Source: Pseudoalteromonas fuliginea
Lineage (GTDB): Bacteria; Pseudomonadota; Gammaproteobacteria; Enterobacterales; Alteromonadaceae
Direction: 5' to 3'
Assembly (NCBI RefSeq): GCF_000690055.1
Contig: NZ_JJNZ01000004.1
Location: 25,319 to 89,318, forward strand
DNA: 64,000 nucleotides
A program made the translations under genes and the position numbers. Shown piece by piece: positions 28,301 through 37,581 of the stretch. Position 1 is the stretch's first letter. Each line of letters begins with the position of its first letter. The notes under the pieces were generated by a model. It had not been told where the DNA came from. It saw only the letters and a program-made list of their open reading frames with translations, and made no database searches.

Positions 28301-30199
28301 ACGTGCTGAAATTTTATCAAAGTCAGCCATTCCTTTGCTGTCTATTAGCATAGAAAAATCCATGATCCAATTAATACGACCATCACTGGTTTTAACTGAA
28401 TATGGCGTTTCGCCAACAACACGTAGACCAAAGTTTTCAAGCATTGGCATAACATCAGATAAATGAATTGGCTCATCTTTATGGAATAAGCTTAATCGTA
28501 CAATATTGCTATTAGCTTCTTCTTGTGGACGATAAAACAACATTTCTAGTTTATTTTCGTCGGTCAATAATTCTAGTTTTTCAATATCTACAACTGCGGC
28601 ACTGGGAAGCACTTCATCCTTATATGAACGTGCAAACGCATTACAGTATTTACGGTTTAAATCGTTACCGCGTGCTTCACCAGCTGATTCTAAAAGCGCA
28701 GACTGCAACTTGTCTTCCCAAGTACGCGCAGCTTCTATTAAATTATTTTCGATGTCTTTCACGTTATATTCAATATTGTTATCGGTCACACGAACAGTGT
28801 AATGGGTACGCGCCAGTGTTGACTCAGAAAAGTAAGTAGTAAATTCGACTTTGTTGTCAGAATTAAATGCGTTGCCTAAAATATCTTGCGTTTCACGACG
28901 AAGCGCTGTGTTGTAACGTTCTCGAGGAACATAAACCATACATGAGAAAAATCGGCCGTAAGCATCTTTACGAACGAATAAGCGACACATGTCACGCTCT
29001 TGTACTTGTAAAACCCCCATGGCAACTTCAAGTAGTTCGTTTTCACGCGCTTGAACTAGCTCGTCGCGGGGATAGGTTTCTAAAATATTTAAAACCGCTT
29101 TGTAAGCATGCGTGCCTTTAGCAAAGTCACATATCTCCATGATGCGGTTAATCTTACTCTTTAATACAGGGACATCCGCGGCGCTATTATTATAAAAACT
29201 TGAAGAAAACAACCCAATAAAACGGTCTTCGCCAATTACATTCCCTTCATCGTCAAAACGTTTTATACCAACATAGTCAATATAAGCGGGGCGATGTACA
29301 CGAGAAAGTGAATTGGTTTTTGTTAAAATTAATAAATTACTGCTACGCGCTTCTTGGCGTGCTACTTCTGGTAATTCTGATAATAATCGTGTGTGTTCTT
29401 CAGTTGAATTTTTCATCAAGCCAAGGCTAGTGTCCATTTTGCCTTTTAATTGGTAATCACCTTGCACAGGGCTTAATTCATATTCGCGATAGCCCATTAG
29501 TGTGAAATTATCTTTAACTAACCAATCTAAAAACTCTACCGTTTCGGCAACTTCGTTTTCATTTTTATTGTGGCGACGCTTAGGTAGCTCTTTGGTGACC
29601 GCAATTAATTTTTTACGAATAGGCTGCCAATCTTCAACTGCAACGGATACATCAACAAGTACTGATTCTAATTCTTTTTTGAAAGACTCAATTACAGAAG
29701 AATCTGTTTGACGATCAATTTCAATAAAGAAAACCGTTTTAGTCGACGTCGATTCTTGCTCTGCTTTTAAATTAGATAAACCCGATATTTTCGTGTTTTT
29801 GTCACGTTGAATTTTAAGTGGGCTATGAAGTAATAAGTGAGAGGCGATATTTTCACGAGTCATGGCCATACGCACTGAATCTACTAAAAAAGGCATATCT
29901 TTAGCAATAATTTCAACAATTGTATGCGATGACTGCCAGCCATCTTTAGCCACTTCGGGATTGAAAACGCGGATAACAGCATTATCAGTTGTATTCTTTT
30001 CTAGCGAATTCCAAAGGCTTAGTGCAGCGCCATATAAGTCACTATCGTTACGATTAGCCAAATCCTCTTTAGACATGTTGCTGTACAAGGCTTTGGCGAA
30101 TTTTTCAACGAGTAACACATTATCAGCGTGAACTTTTTTTTGGATCAGCTTACAAACATTATCTAGGATAACCGAGGCTTGGCCTTCATTTCGTGTCAT
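25358..30199 (-). CDS. gdhB: NAD-specific glutamate dehydrogenase, large (180-kDa) type
   Basis: Deaminates glutamate to 2-oxoglutarate with NAD+, a catabolic feed into the TCA cycle. At 1613 residues it is the L-180 class known from Streptomyces, Pseudomonas and Shewanella. The long N-terminal part (about 1-700) has ACT-like regulatory sequence. The catalytic domain contains [22 protein letters not shown] with [10 protein letters not shown] near 850-890, and [15 protein letters not shown] near 985-1000. A C-terminal region of several hundred residues is all-helical. It is a single-gene unit: the 209-bp upstream gap should hold the promoter and a strong terminator follows. Confidence 0.95.
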   Translation of the reverse strand: [1613 protein letters not shown]

Positions 30200-30408
30200 T
30201 GTATGTTCCTTAATCTATTACTGCCTAGTGGCAGAATATTTGTACAGCCATTTATTAGCGTGGAGTCAGCTAAATTCTAACCCTTTTACAGCTAATAAAC
30301 AGCCTTTTCGATGAAAACATTTTAAGCTTTTCAGCTATTTGGTCATCTATTCACAAATTATAGATATAAATGGCCATTACTGGCCATTAAGGAGCAAAAT
30401 TATTCACT

Positions 30409-32730
30409 TTATTTCTTCTGGTCAGTCCAGAGTAAACTTCCAATCGCAGGTAATAACAGTACTGCACCTAACATATTTACTAAAAACATAAAGGTAAGCA
30501 GTATTCCCATGTCTACTTGAAATTTCAAATCAGAGAAAATCCATGTGCTAACACCAATTGCAAGCGTAATACCCGTAAATAACACGGCACTACCACGTTC
30601 AACCAATGCATTGCGATAAGCAACACTCAGTGGCACGTTTTGTTTAAGCTGCCCCATCATTGATGACAGGATATAGATGCCATAATCAACACCAATACCG
30701 ACTCCTAAAGCAATCACCGGCAATGTAGAAACCGTTAAGCCTATTTCTAGTTGAACCATAAGTGCTTGAGCAAGTGTTGATACAATATAAAGTGGTAATA
30801 CCACAGCAATCGTTGCTTTTACGCTTCTGAAACTTAATAAACATAAAATAATTACTGCACCATAAACGTATATCATCATTGGTATTTGTGCTTCAGATAC
30901 TGACTCATTTGTTGCAGCCATTACCCCAACCGGCCCTGACGCTAATTTAAAGGCTAATTTATCAGTGCCCTCTTCTATTGAAAACTGTTTAACGTTTTCA
31001 ATTACGCGGTCAATCGTTTGTGCTTTGTGATCATCTAAAAAGATAATAACAGGCATAACAGAACAATCACCATTGAGTAAACCCGTACTCGTTTCTACTC
31101 TTGAAGTGGATTGCACTAAACTAGCAGAATTTCGTGGAAGACTTTGCCACTTAAGGTTACCTTCGTTATAGCCTGCATTCACTGACTGCGCAACGGAACT
31201 CAAACTAACAACTGATTGCACGCCGGCTACATTTTCAACTTTATATTGAAAGCGACTAATACGCTCCATAACATCATGTTCAGTACACGCTGCAGGATAG
31301 GCCTCAACAATGACCTTTAAAATGTCAGATGAAATTGTATATTTATCTGATATTAAGAAAGTATCTTGATTATAGCGAGCGTCTTGATGAAGGGAAGGTG
31401 CTCCGGCATGTAAATCACCTATGCGCATTTTATCTGCTTGCCAATAGCCCAAAGCAAATAACACCAAAGTAAAGCCTATAATCATTTTAGCAACTTTAGG
31501 ATCGGTTGCTTTAACGAGTATGTCACGAATCGCATCAAGCAGATTTGGTTTATCCGCATCACCTGATTGAATATGCACACTGCCTTCAAATTTCATGTAA
31601 GAAGCCCAAACAGGCAATAAAATTAAATTAGTAAATATAATAACCGCAACACCTAAACTGGCTGTTATTGCCAGCTCACGGATAATACCAATATCAATGG
31701 TCAATAATGTTAAAAAGCCAACAGTGTCTGATAAAAGTGCAATACCACCTGGAATAAGTAACGTTCTAAAACTTGATTGACAGCAAATCCTAGTACTTTT
31801 CCCTTCACCTACTTTTTTGCCTATTGCATTGATCATCTGCACACCATGACTTACGCCAATAGCGAAGACTAAAAATGGCACCAAAATAGACATAGGATCA
31901 AGGCCAAACCCTAAACTTGAAAGCAGGCCTAATTGCCAAATAACGGCAATAATAGAACACGCGATAGGCAAAATAGTTAGCTTTAAACTGCCACAAAATA
32001 GCCAAACCATAATAAAGGTAAAGGCGATAGCAATGGCAAAAAATACGACTACCCCTTTTGCGCCTTCAGCTATATCACCAGCCATTTTTGCAAAGCCAAT
32101 AATATGAATACTTACTTTGTCTGTACTTAAAGGCTCTCTTAAATCACTTTCTAGCTTTTGTGCAAAAGCTAATGTGTCTAATTTTTGTTGTGTTTGAGGA
32201 TCTGTTTCTAAAAGTTGAGCCGTTACCATCGCGCACGAATAATCGCTAGCAATCATACGCCCTACAACTTTTGCTTTTTCAATGTTTTCCTTTACTACAC
32301 CTAAACCACGCGTATCTGCTTTAAAGTTTGCAGGAATAATTGGACCACCTGCAAAGCCATCTTCGACTACTTCAACAAAACGAGCGCTGGGGGAGAATAT
32401 AGAATTTACTAATGGACGGTTTACTCCAGGTATAAAATAAAGCTGATCATGAACAGCTTTTAGCTGAGTAAAAAATTCTGGATTAAATATATTACCACTG
32501 TCGTCACAGACTGAAATAAGAATACTGTTTGCACCACCAAACTGCTTTTCATGCTTGGTATACACTTTCATATAATCGTGGTTTAACGGGATATTTTTAT
32601 TAAACGATGCATCAAGTTGAATTTGCGTTGCTTTAAATACAAGTAAGCACGTTATGAGTGCAAAGCTTATAAGCATGATTAAGCGATGTCTAAAAATCGC
32701 TTTTTCTATTAAATCTAAAATCTTATGCAT
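30409..32730 (-). CDS. MMPL/RND superfamily transporter
   Basis: A 773-residue inner-membrane transporter of the single-polypeptide RND type (MMPL/Patched-like, related to hopanoid and lipid exporters). It has a first helix at about 15-32, a periplasmic loop to about 215, five helices with VPFLVFAIGVSHGVQMINAIG, a second set starting near residue 415, another loop, and LPVIALGVGIGVDYGIYILS in the second bundle. Its ATG shares one base with the YCF48 gene stop (TAATG), so translation is coupled. Neighbours suggest export of a hydrophobic substrate; the substrate is unknown. Confidence 0.9.
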   Translation of the reverse strand: MHKILDLIEKAIFRHRLIMLISFALITCLLVFKATQIQLDASFNKNIPLNHDYMKVYTKHEKQFGGANSILISVCDDSGNIFNPEFFTQLKAVHDQLYFIPGVNRPLVNSIFSPSARFVEVVEDGFAGGPIIPANFKADTRGLGVVKENIEKAKVVGRMIASDYSCAMVTAQLLETDPQTQQKLDTLAFAQKLESDLREPLSTDKVSIHIIGFAKMAGDIAEGAKGVVVFFAIAIAFTFIMVWLFCGSLKLTILPIACSIIAVIWQLGLLSSLGFGLDPMSILVPFLVFAIGVSHGVQMINAIGKKVGEGKSTRICCQSSFRTLLIPGGIALLSDTVGFLTLLTIDIGIIRELAITASLGVAVIIFTNLILLPVWASYMKFEGSVHIQSGDADKPNLLDAIRDILVKATDPKVAKMIIGFTLVLFALGYWQADKMRIGDLHAGAPSLHQDARYNQDTFLISDKYTISSDILKVIVEAYPAACTEHDVMERISRFQYKVENVAGVQSVVSLSSVAQSVNAGYNEGNLKWQSLPRNSASLVQSTSRVETSTGLLNGDCSVMPVIIFLDDHKAQTIDRVIENVKQFSIEEGTDKLAFKLASGPVGVMAATNESVSEAQIPMMIYVYGAVIILCLLSFRSVKATIAVVLPLYIVSTLAQALMVQLEIGLTVSTLPVIALGVGIGVDYGIYILSSMMGQLKQNVPLSVAYRNALVERGSAVLFTGITLAIGVSTWIFSDLKFQVDMGILLTFMFLVNMLGAVLLLPAIGSLLWTDQKK

Positions 32731-33725
32731 TAAGGGGTCAACTCCTTCACTTTAATGCCATCTTCTGTAGCCATGATTAGGTTATTATTTATAATCACAC
32801 CATCAAGTATTGCTTTACCATCAGCGAGTTGCTCGTGAGTAAGTAACCCATCTTGTAAATGAAAAATAACTCCACTGTTGGCCAGCATTAACCATTGTTC
32901 ATTGTTATAATTAATGATGCTGTTAACGGTTGAAGCATTTACATTTTCTAAATGCTGCCACTCTTGCTCCCCTCGTTGTTTCGTAAATACGTTACCGCGT
33001 AGACCTGCAACAACTTCTTGTTGTTCATCTGAATTAAACGCAAAAAAGGAACCGGGGTAAATTTCTTCTAAACGTTCCCAAGTAACACCATTGTCAGAAC
33101 TTCTGGCCATTAACCCCATTTCACCAACGATTATTAATCCGTTAGTCGTTTTTTCTATACGATTAAAATGCGGTAAAATTGAAGCTGTTTCAGCCTCATA
33201 ACCTTCAGGATCGTTTTCTTTTAAATCATTTAAATAATCGCGATCATCACTAAATAACAAAGAGTCTAAAAAACGCTTTTGCCAATGCTTTCCACCATCT
33301 GTTGTGTGGTAAAACATACCATATGCGCCAACGGCAAAGCCTTGTAAATCGTTTTCAAATAAAATATCTAAGCACGGTTTATCTAATTCAGGTTTTACTT
33401 GTTGTAATTGCCAATTAAGACCACCATCAGTGGTATTAATAATTGTTGCATCGTGGCCACACGCCCATCCATTATTTTCGTTACTAAAATCAACGGCAGT
33501 TAAGAGCACTTGAGTTGGAACTAGCTCAGCTTGTTGCCATGAATCACCCGATGTACTTTTAATAACAGTACCGTGTTTACCAACAGCAATTAAGCCATTA
33601 CCCGTGTTAGTTATATCGGTGAGTAAGGTTTTAGCTGCATTTGTTGCACTGATTGCATAGTTAGGGGCTTCTTGTGCAACACTCGCACCGCTTATTATCA
33701 GGCTGGCATATACCAAATACTTCAT
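32730..33725 (-). CDS. YCF48/BNR-repeat periplasmic beta-propeller protein
   Basis: A 331-residue exported protein: signal peptide about 1-17 (MKYLVYASLIISGASVAQ), then repeated propeller blades of the sort GWACGHDATIINTTDGGLNW, GFAVGAYGMFYHTTDGGKHW and MGLMARSSDNGVTWE. These match the YCF48/HCF136 photosystem II assembly fold, but photosynthesis is not implied; in heterotrophs such proteins sit beside MMPL transporters. A scaffold or partner role for the coupled RND protein is inferred. It is separated from the DUF1329 gene by 126 bp containing a strong hairpin. Confidence 0.88.
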   Translation of the reverse strand: MKYLVYASLIISGASVAQEAPNYAISATNAAKTLLTDITNTGNGLIAVGKHGTVIKSTSGDSWQQAELVPTQVLLTAVDFSNENNGWACGHDATIINTTDGGLNWQLQQVKPELDKPCLDILFENDLQGFAVGAYGMFYHTTDGGKHWQKRFLDSLLFSDDRDYLNDLKENDPEGYEAETASILPHFNRIEKTTNGLIIVGEMGLMARSSDNGVTWERLEEIYPGSFFAFNSDEQQEVVAGLRGNVFTKQRGEQEWQHLENVNASTVNSIINYNNEQWLMLANSGVIFHLQDGLLTHEQLADGKAILDGVIINNNLIMATEDGIKVKELTP

Positions 33726-33811
33726 AAATTTTAATCGCCTTGTACGAGAGAGTTGTTTGTCTTTTTACTAGGGAGTGCGTTGCGCGCTGTAAGACAAACG
33801 CGATGAGAAAG

Positions 33812-33843
33812 GAAAAGGCACTTAACATATTGTTAAGTGCCTA
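33812..33843 (-). terminator. Hairpin between DUF1329 and YCF48 genes (possible partial terminator)
   Basis: Perfect 12-bp stem, AGGCACTTAACA (33816-33827) with TGTTAAGTGCCT (33831-33842) and a 3-nt loop. On the minus strand it is followed by TTTTCCTTTC, an imperfect T-run. It could lower expression of the two distal genes relative to the outer-membrane genes. Confidence 0.7.
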
Positions 33844-33851
33844 GTTTAATA

Positions 33852-35216
33852 CTATCTACCTGCGCGACGTAAAGCACTTGAAGTAAATTCGTTATCGTTA
33901 AATGACTGTGAAAAATCGTACATTTTTTCTTGGTTATCTAAACCAATTGCTAAATAACGACGAGAGTTCAAATCATGGTAAACCTCAAGCGTACTCCACT
34001 GTGTAGGTACTTCGTAATAGTTAAGGCCATAAGCCATTGCTACACGATAAAGTTGGTCGCGGTTATCATAAATATCAGTGACCTGTACCTGCCAGCTATC
34101 TTCATCAATGTAAAATACACGTTTTTTATAAATATGGCGTGTATCATCTTTCAAGTTAGCTTCAACAACCCATACACGGTGCTTTTCGTAACGTGTATGT
34201 TCTGGGTTAATATGGCCAGGCATTAAAATATCATCGTACTCAAGTTTGTCACTATGTAGCTTATAGCTGTTATACGGTACGTATAATTCTTGCTTACCTT
34301 TTAACGTCCAATTGTAACGATTAGGCGAGCCATTAAACATATCAAAGTCATCGGTAGTACGTAAGCTATCCGCTGCAGTACCTGGTGCATCATATGCCAC
34401 GTTAGGTGCGCGACGAACACGTCGTTGACCTGAGTTATACGTCCAAGCTTGGCGTGGTGTTAATATTTGGTCCATCGTTTCATGAACTAATAACGCTGTA
34501 CCCGCTAAACGAGCAGGCTCTGTTACTTTTTGTTTAAACTTAAACAAAATGTTTGAGTCTTGTAGCTCAGCTGGTGTTGCGCTTGGGTCTGAATATTTAA
34601 CTAATAATTGCTCATCAAAGCCAACATAATTGTAAGAACCTGATGCGGTTGGTGCAGCTTGTCCACCAAAACGCTCAATAGATTGGCCACGATAGCGCAA
34701 TAAGTGATTCCAAATTGCCTCTAAACCAGTTTTAGGGATAGGGAAAGGGATACCAATTGCAGTATTTTTAATCCCGTTACCACCTTCAACTAGCTCTGCC
34801 GTTGCTGCAAATTTTTTCGTTGCATCATAAACAAATTGAGGATACGAAGCAGAACGACGTGTTTCGTATACTGGCATTTTGAACGTGTCTGGATACGCTT
34901 CAAATAAAGCAATTTGCCCGGGGCTTAAATTTGCTTTGTATTTTTCAATATTACTTTTATCAATAGTGAAAAGCACTTTATCTGTTGAAAACGGGTCAAG
35001 ATGATGCATACCAGGTTCATAACCTGCTGGCGCAGATGTAATCCCGTTATTCCATGCAGGAATAGAACCATCAGCATTGGCTGATTTTTCTGCACCCATT
35101 GGCGTTAAATCTTGGCCTAAGTGAGCAACTTCATCAGCACTTAATTTGGCTAATGCCGCGCTGCTTGCAAACAAGCTACAAAAAGCAGTAGCAATGAGGG
35201 TAGGTTTTTTAATCAT
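33852..35216 (-). CDS. DUF1329 family LolA-like periplasmic protein
   Basis: A 454-residue protein with a signal peptide (about 1-23, ending AALAK or ALA). DUF1329 is related to the LolA/LolB lipoprotein-carrier fold, a half-barrel with a hydrophobic cavity. Family signatures I recognise are ADEVAHLGQDLTPMGAEKSANADGSIPAW near the start, the RRVRRAPNVAYD region and a C-terminal KRVFYIDEDSWQV. Carrying a hydrophobic molecule across the periplasm is inferred from the fold and from neighbours. It starts 13 bp after the DUF1302 gene, so these two form one unit. Confidence 0.88.
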   Translation of the reverse strand: MIKKPTLIATAFCSLFASSAALAKLSADEVAHLGQDLTPMGAEKSANADGSIPAWNNGITSAPAGYEPGMHHLDPFSTDKVLFTIDKSNIEKYKANLSPGQIALFEAYPDTFKMPVYETRRSASYPQFVYDATKKFAATAELVEGGNGIKNTAIGIPFPIPKTGLEAIWNHLLRYRGQSIERFGGQAAPTASGSYNYVGFDEQLLVKYSDPSATPAELQDSNILFKFKQKVTEPARLAGTALLVHETMDQILTPRQAWTYNSGQRRVRRAPNVAYDAPGTAADSLRTTDDFDMFNGSPNRYNWTLKGKQELYVPYNSYKLHSDKLEYDDILMPGHINPEHTRYEKHRVWVVEANLKDDTRHIYKKRVFYIDEDSWQVQVTDIYDNRDQLYRVAMAYGLNYYEVPTQWSTLEVYHDLNSRRYLAIGLDNQEKMYDFSQSFNDNEFTSSALRRAGR

Positions 35217-35229
35217 AGTAATGTTACCC

Positions 35230-37329
35230 CTAAATAGAATATTTTAAATTGAAAGAAACGTAATCGCGGTCTGAGAATGTATTAACACCACCGCCGCCCC
35301 AAAATGAGTTATAGCTCACATCAAGTGACCATGCATTTTGGTAATTAAAGTTCATGGTAGCACCTAAAGATTTACGGTCTTCAATAAACAAGAACATAGG
35401 ATCTGGTGTATTACCATTTACGTCATGAGAGAAAACAAAACGTGGTGAAAAGTTAATACCATTGTAGAGATTAAAATAATCACCTTTAGCAATTAAGCGG
35501 TAACCCCAAGAAGAAGCGGTTGCAAAAGACTTTTCTTCAGCACCATTTGATAAACCAAGCTGTAGCGTTGAATAATCGGTAGTACCTGGACCCGTAATTG
35601 TTCCACTTCGGCCAGTGCCAGATACATTTAAGCGCATTTCATCGTATTCAGGCATATTGTGAATTTTTACAGCGCCCACTTCACCAACAACAGCCCAGCT
35701 ATCAGCACCTAACGAAGGGCCAAATAAATGGGTCGCAGTGAACTGAATCTGTGATGTATCACGTTCAATATAACCTTGGGCAACTTCACCTGGGCCAACT
35801 GAGCTTATAGCATCACCAAAACTCATTTGCGAAATACCCGCAAAATCAGGACGAATACCCGCAACAGCTAACTGTTCAGGCATTGCTGTGTAGAGTAATT
35901 CTACGTCATCAATTTGCAGTGGTTCATCTTGACGAAAAGCAAATTCACCGGCAAAGGCTGTTTCGCCTATCGTGGTATTAAAACTTAAACCGTATAATTT
36001 GATATCTTCAGGGTAATCGTTTTCCGCTTTAGAGAAAGCAGTTAAATCAGCAACATTATCAGACGTAATTTCTGTTGTCATAATCATTGCTAAATCTTGT
36101 GCAATAGCTGCTTGAGTAAAGTTTGATACACGACCAGATATAAGCGGACGACGACTATGATAATTCACATGATACAGTGCAATTTCAGTATCATTAAATT
36201 CAGGCAAAAATACACCTAAACGTAAACCGTATTGGCCGCCATCTTCAGGTTCTGTTTTACCGTTACCGCCTTTACCTTTAAGTGCAACTTTAGTGGGGTA
36301 AGCAAGGTACATTTGAGCAAGTAAAGCACTGCCTTCAGCACTAGATGGATCAATCCCCTGTGCAGCTGCCGCTAAAGCAAAGTCAGATGTTAGGTTGTTT
36401 AGACTATCAGTTAAAAATGCAACATCAATATCAGGGTTAGATGTAAAACCTAACTGAACATTTTGCTGATAACCATTTTCTGCCGCAAAGTCATTAGTAG
36501 AAAAGTACGTACCTGCTGCAGGCAAACGCGTTTCTTGCCATTGATACTGATAAAAACCTTCAAGCGTAATATTGTCTGTTATACCCAATGAAGCCCATAA
36601 CATGCCCACCGGAATAAATGCCTCTTTAAGCTCAGCACCAGGTGCTTTTAAACGATCTATATCTACAGGGTTTACATTAATACCATGAGATATAAGCGTA
36701 CTTTCGCCCCAGTTAACAACTTGCTGACCTAAACGCACTGATAATGGGTTGTTACCGTCATTTAAATCAAAATCAGCCCAAACAAACGCATCTAATAAAC
36801 GAATGTCGGCGCAGCTTTGTGCTTTAGTATCTTTATCGTCACATGGGTCAACACCTTGACCTGATGTAGGATTAGCATATGCATGATTGCCATCCATTAA
36901 GGCAAAATCATAAAAATACATAAAACGTGTAAACAAACCGTAGTTGTCTTTATTTATTGAAAGGTCGTGTGTACCTTTTAATAATTTAGAAAATGAATCA
37001 CCACTATCGAAATTCAAATTACCCGCGTCACCATTATTTGAGTAAGAGCCTGGTTGAGCCCACACATCTTGAGATGAATAAACGGTATTACTTAACGCAG
37101 GATTGTAACCTGCCCAGTTAAACGCCGGGTTATTACTTTTACCAATTAAGCTAAAGTCTCGGTCTTCTACACGGACACTTTGCCCATATGAAAAGGTTGA
37201 ATCGAAGGTAATATCAAACCCTCCGGCTTCAAATGTTGCAGCTTGTACATTAGCTGTTGATAAACCAAGGCTAGCGATTGCTAAACCTATAGCGATTTTA
37301 TTTTTAACAAAAAGCGATCTTCTTATCAT
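35230..37329 (-). CDS. DUF1302 family outer-membrane beta-barrel protein
   Basis: A 699-residue exported protein with a signal peptide ending NVQA near residue 31, alternating beta-strand composition and a final FNLKYSI strand typical of outer-membrane barrels. Sequences such as DGNNPLSVRLGQQVVNWGESTLISHGINVNPVD are DUF1302 hallmarks. I place the start at ATG 37329, preceded by AGGGGGG, rather than the ATG nine codons upstream that has no ribosome site. It is the first gene of the DUF1302-DUF1329-YCF48-MMPL cluster. Its transport substrate is unknown. Confidence 0.88.
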   Translation of the reverse strand: MIRRSLFVKNKIAIGLAIASLGLSTANVQAATFEAGGFDITFDSTFSYGQSVRVEDRDFSLIGKSNNPAFNWAGYNPALSNTVYSSQDVWAQPGSYSNNGDAGNLNFDSGDSFSKLLKGTHDLSINKDNYGLFTRFMYFYDFALMDGNHAYANPTSGQGVDPCDDKDTKAQSCADIRLLDAFVWADFDLNDGNNPLSVRLGQQVVNWGESTLISHGINVNPVDIDRLKAPGAELKEAFIPVGMLWASLGITDNITLEGFYQYQWQETRLPAAGTYFSTNDFAAENGYQQNVQLGFTSNPDIDVAFLTDSLNNLTSDFALAAAAQGIDPSSAEGSALLAQMYLAYPTKVALKGKGGNGKTEPEDGGQYGLRLGVFLPEFNDTEIALYHVNYHSRRPLISGRVSNFTQAAIAQDLAMIMTTEITSDNVADLTAFSKAENDYPEDIKLYGLSFNTTIGETAFAGEFAFRQDEPLQIDDVELLYTAMPEQLAVAGIRPDFAGISQMSFGDAISSVGPGEVAQGYIERDTSQIQFTATHLFGPSLGADSWAVVGEVGAVKIHNMPEYDEMRLNVSGTGRSGTITGPGTTDYSTLQLGLSNGAEEKSFATASSWGYRLIAKGDYFNLYNGINFSPRFVFSHDVNGNTPDPMFLFIEDRKSLGATMNFNYQNAWSLDVSYNSFWGGGGVNTFSDRDYVSFNLKYSI

Positions 37330-37455
37330 TTTTGGTTCCCCCCTGTCGCGGGTCATTTTGTGTGATCAAGTTATTGTTTTTAGTGTAATCGTAACGATAG
37401 AAGCGAAATGGATAAATTACAAATAGTCGCATTCAATCTGTTATATATTTTCATT

Positions 37456-37493
37456 CTGGTTGACGTTTACGTATTGGTAAGACGTCGTACCAG
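37456..37493. promoter_or_regulatory. Inverted-repeat motif upstream of the DUF1302 gene
   Basis: CTGGT (37456-37460) and ACCAG (37489-37493) flank a segment rich in ACGT cores (GACGTT, TACGTA, GACGTC). This lies in the 252-bp gap that must hold the promoter of the cluster. Binding by a regulator is only a possibility. Confidence 0.3.
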
Positions 37494-37581
37494 ATAATTT
37501 ATACACGTAATTTAACAATAGAACAAATTGAAATTAACAAAAAGAAAATATTTTATGATTTTATAACATAAAAACAGCGTA

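Noticed and set aside
28525..28839. 104-codon frame antisense to the glutamate dehydrogenase gene
   Set aside because: No start signal and lies within a conserved coding region on the opposite strand.
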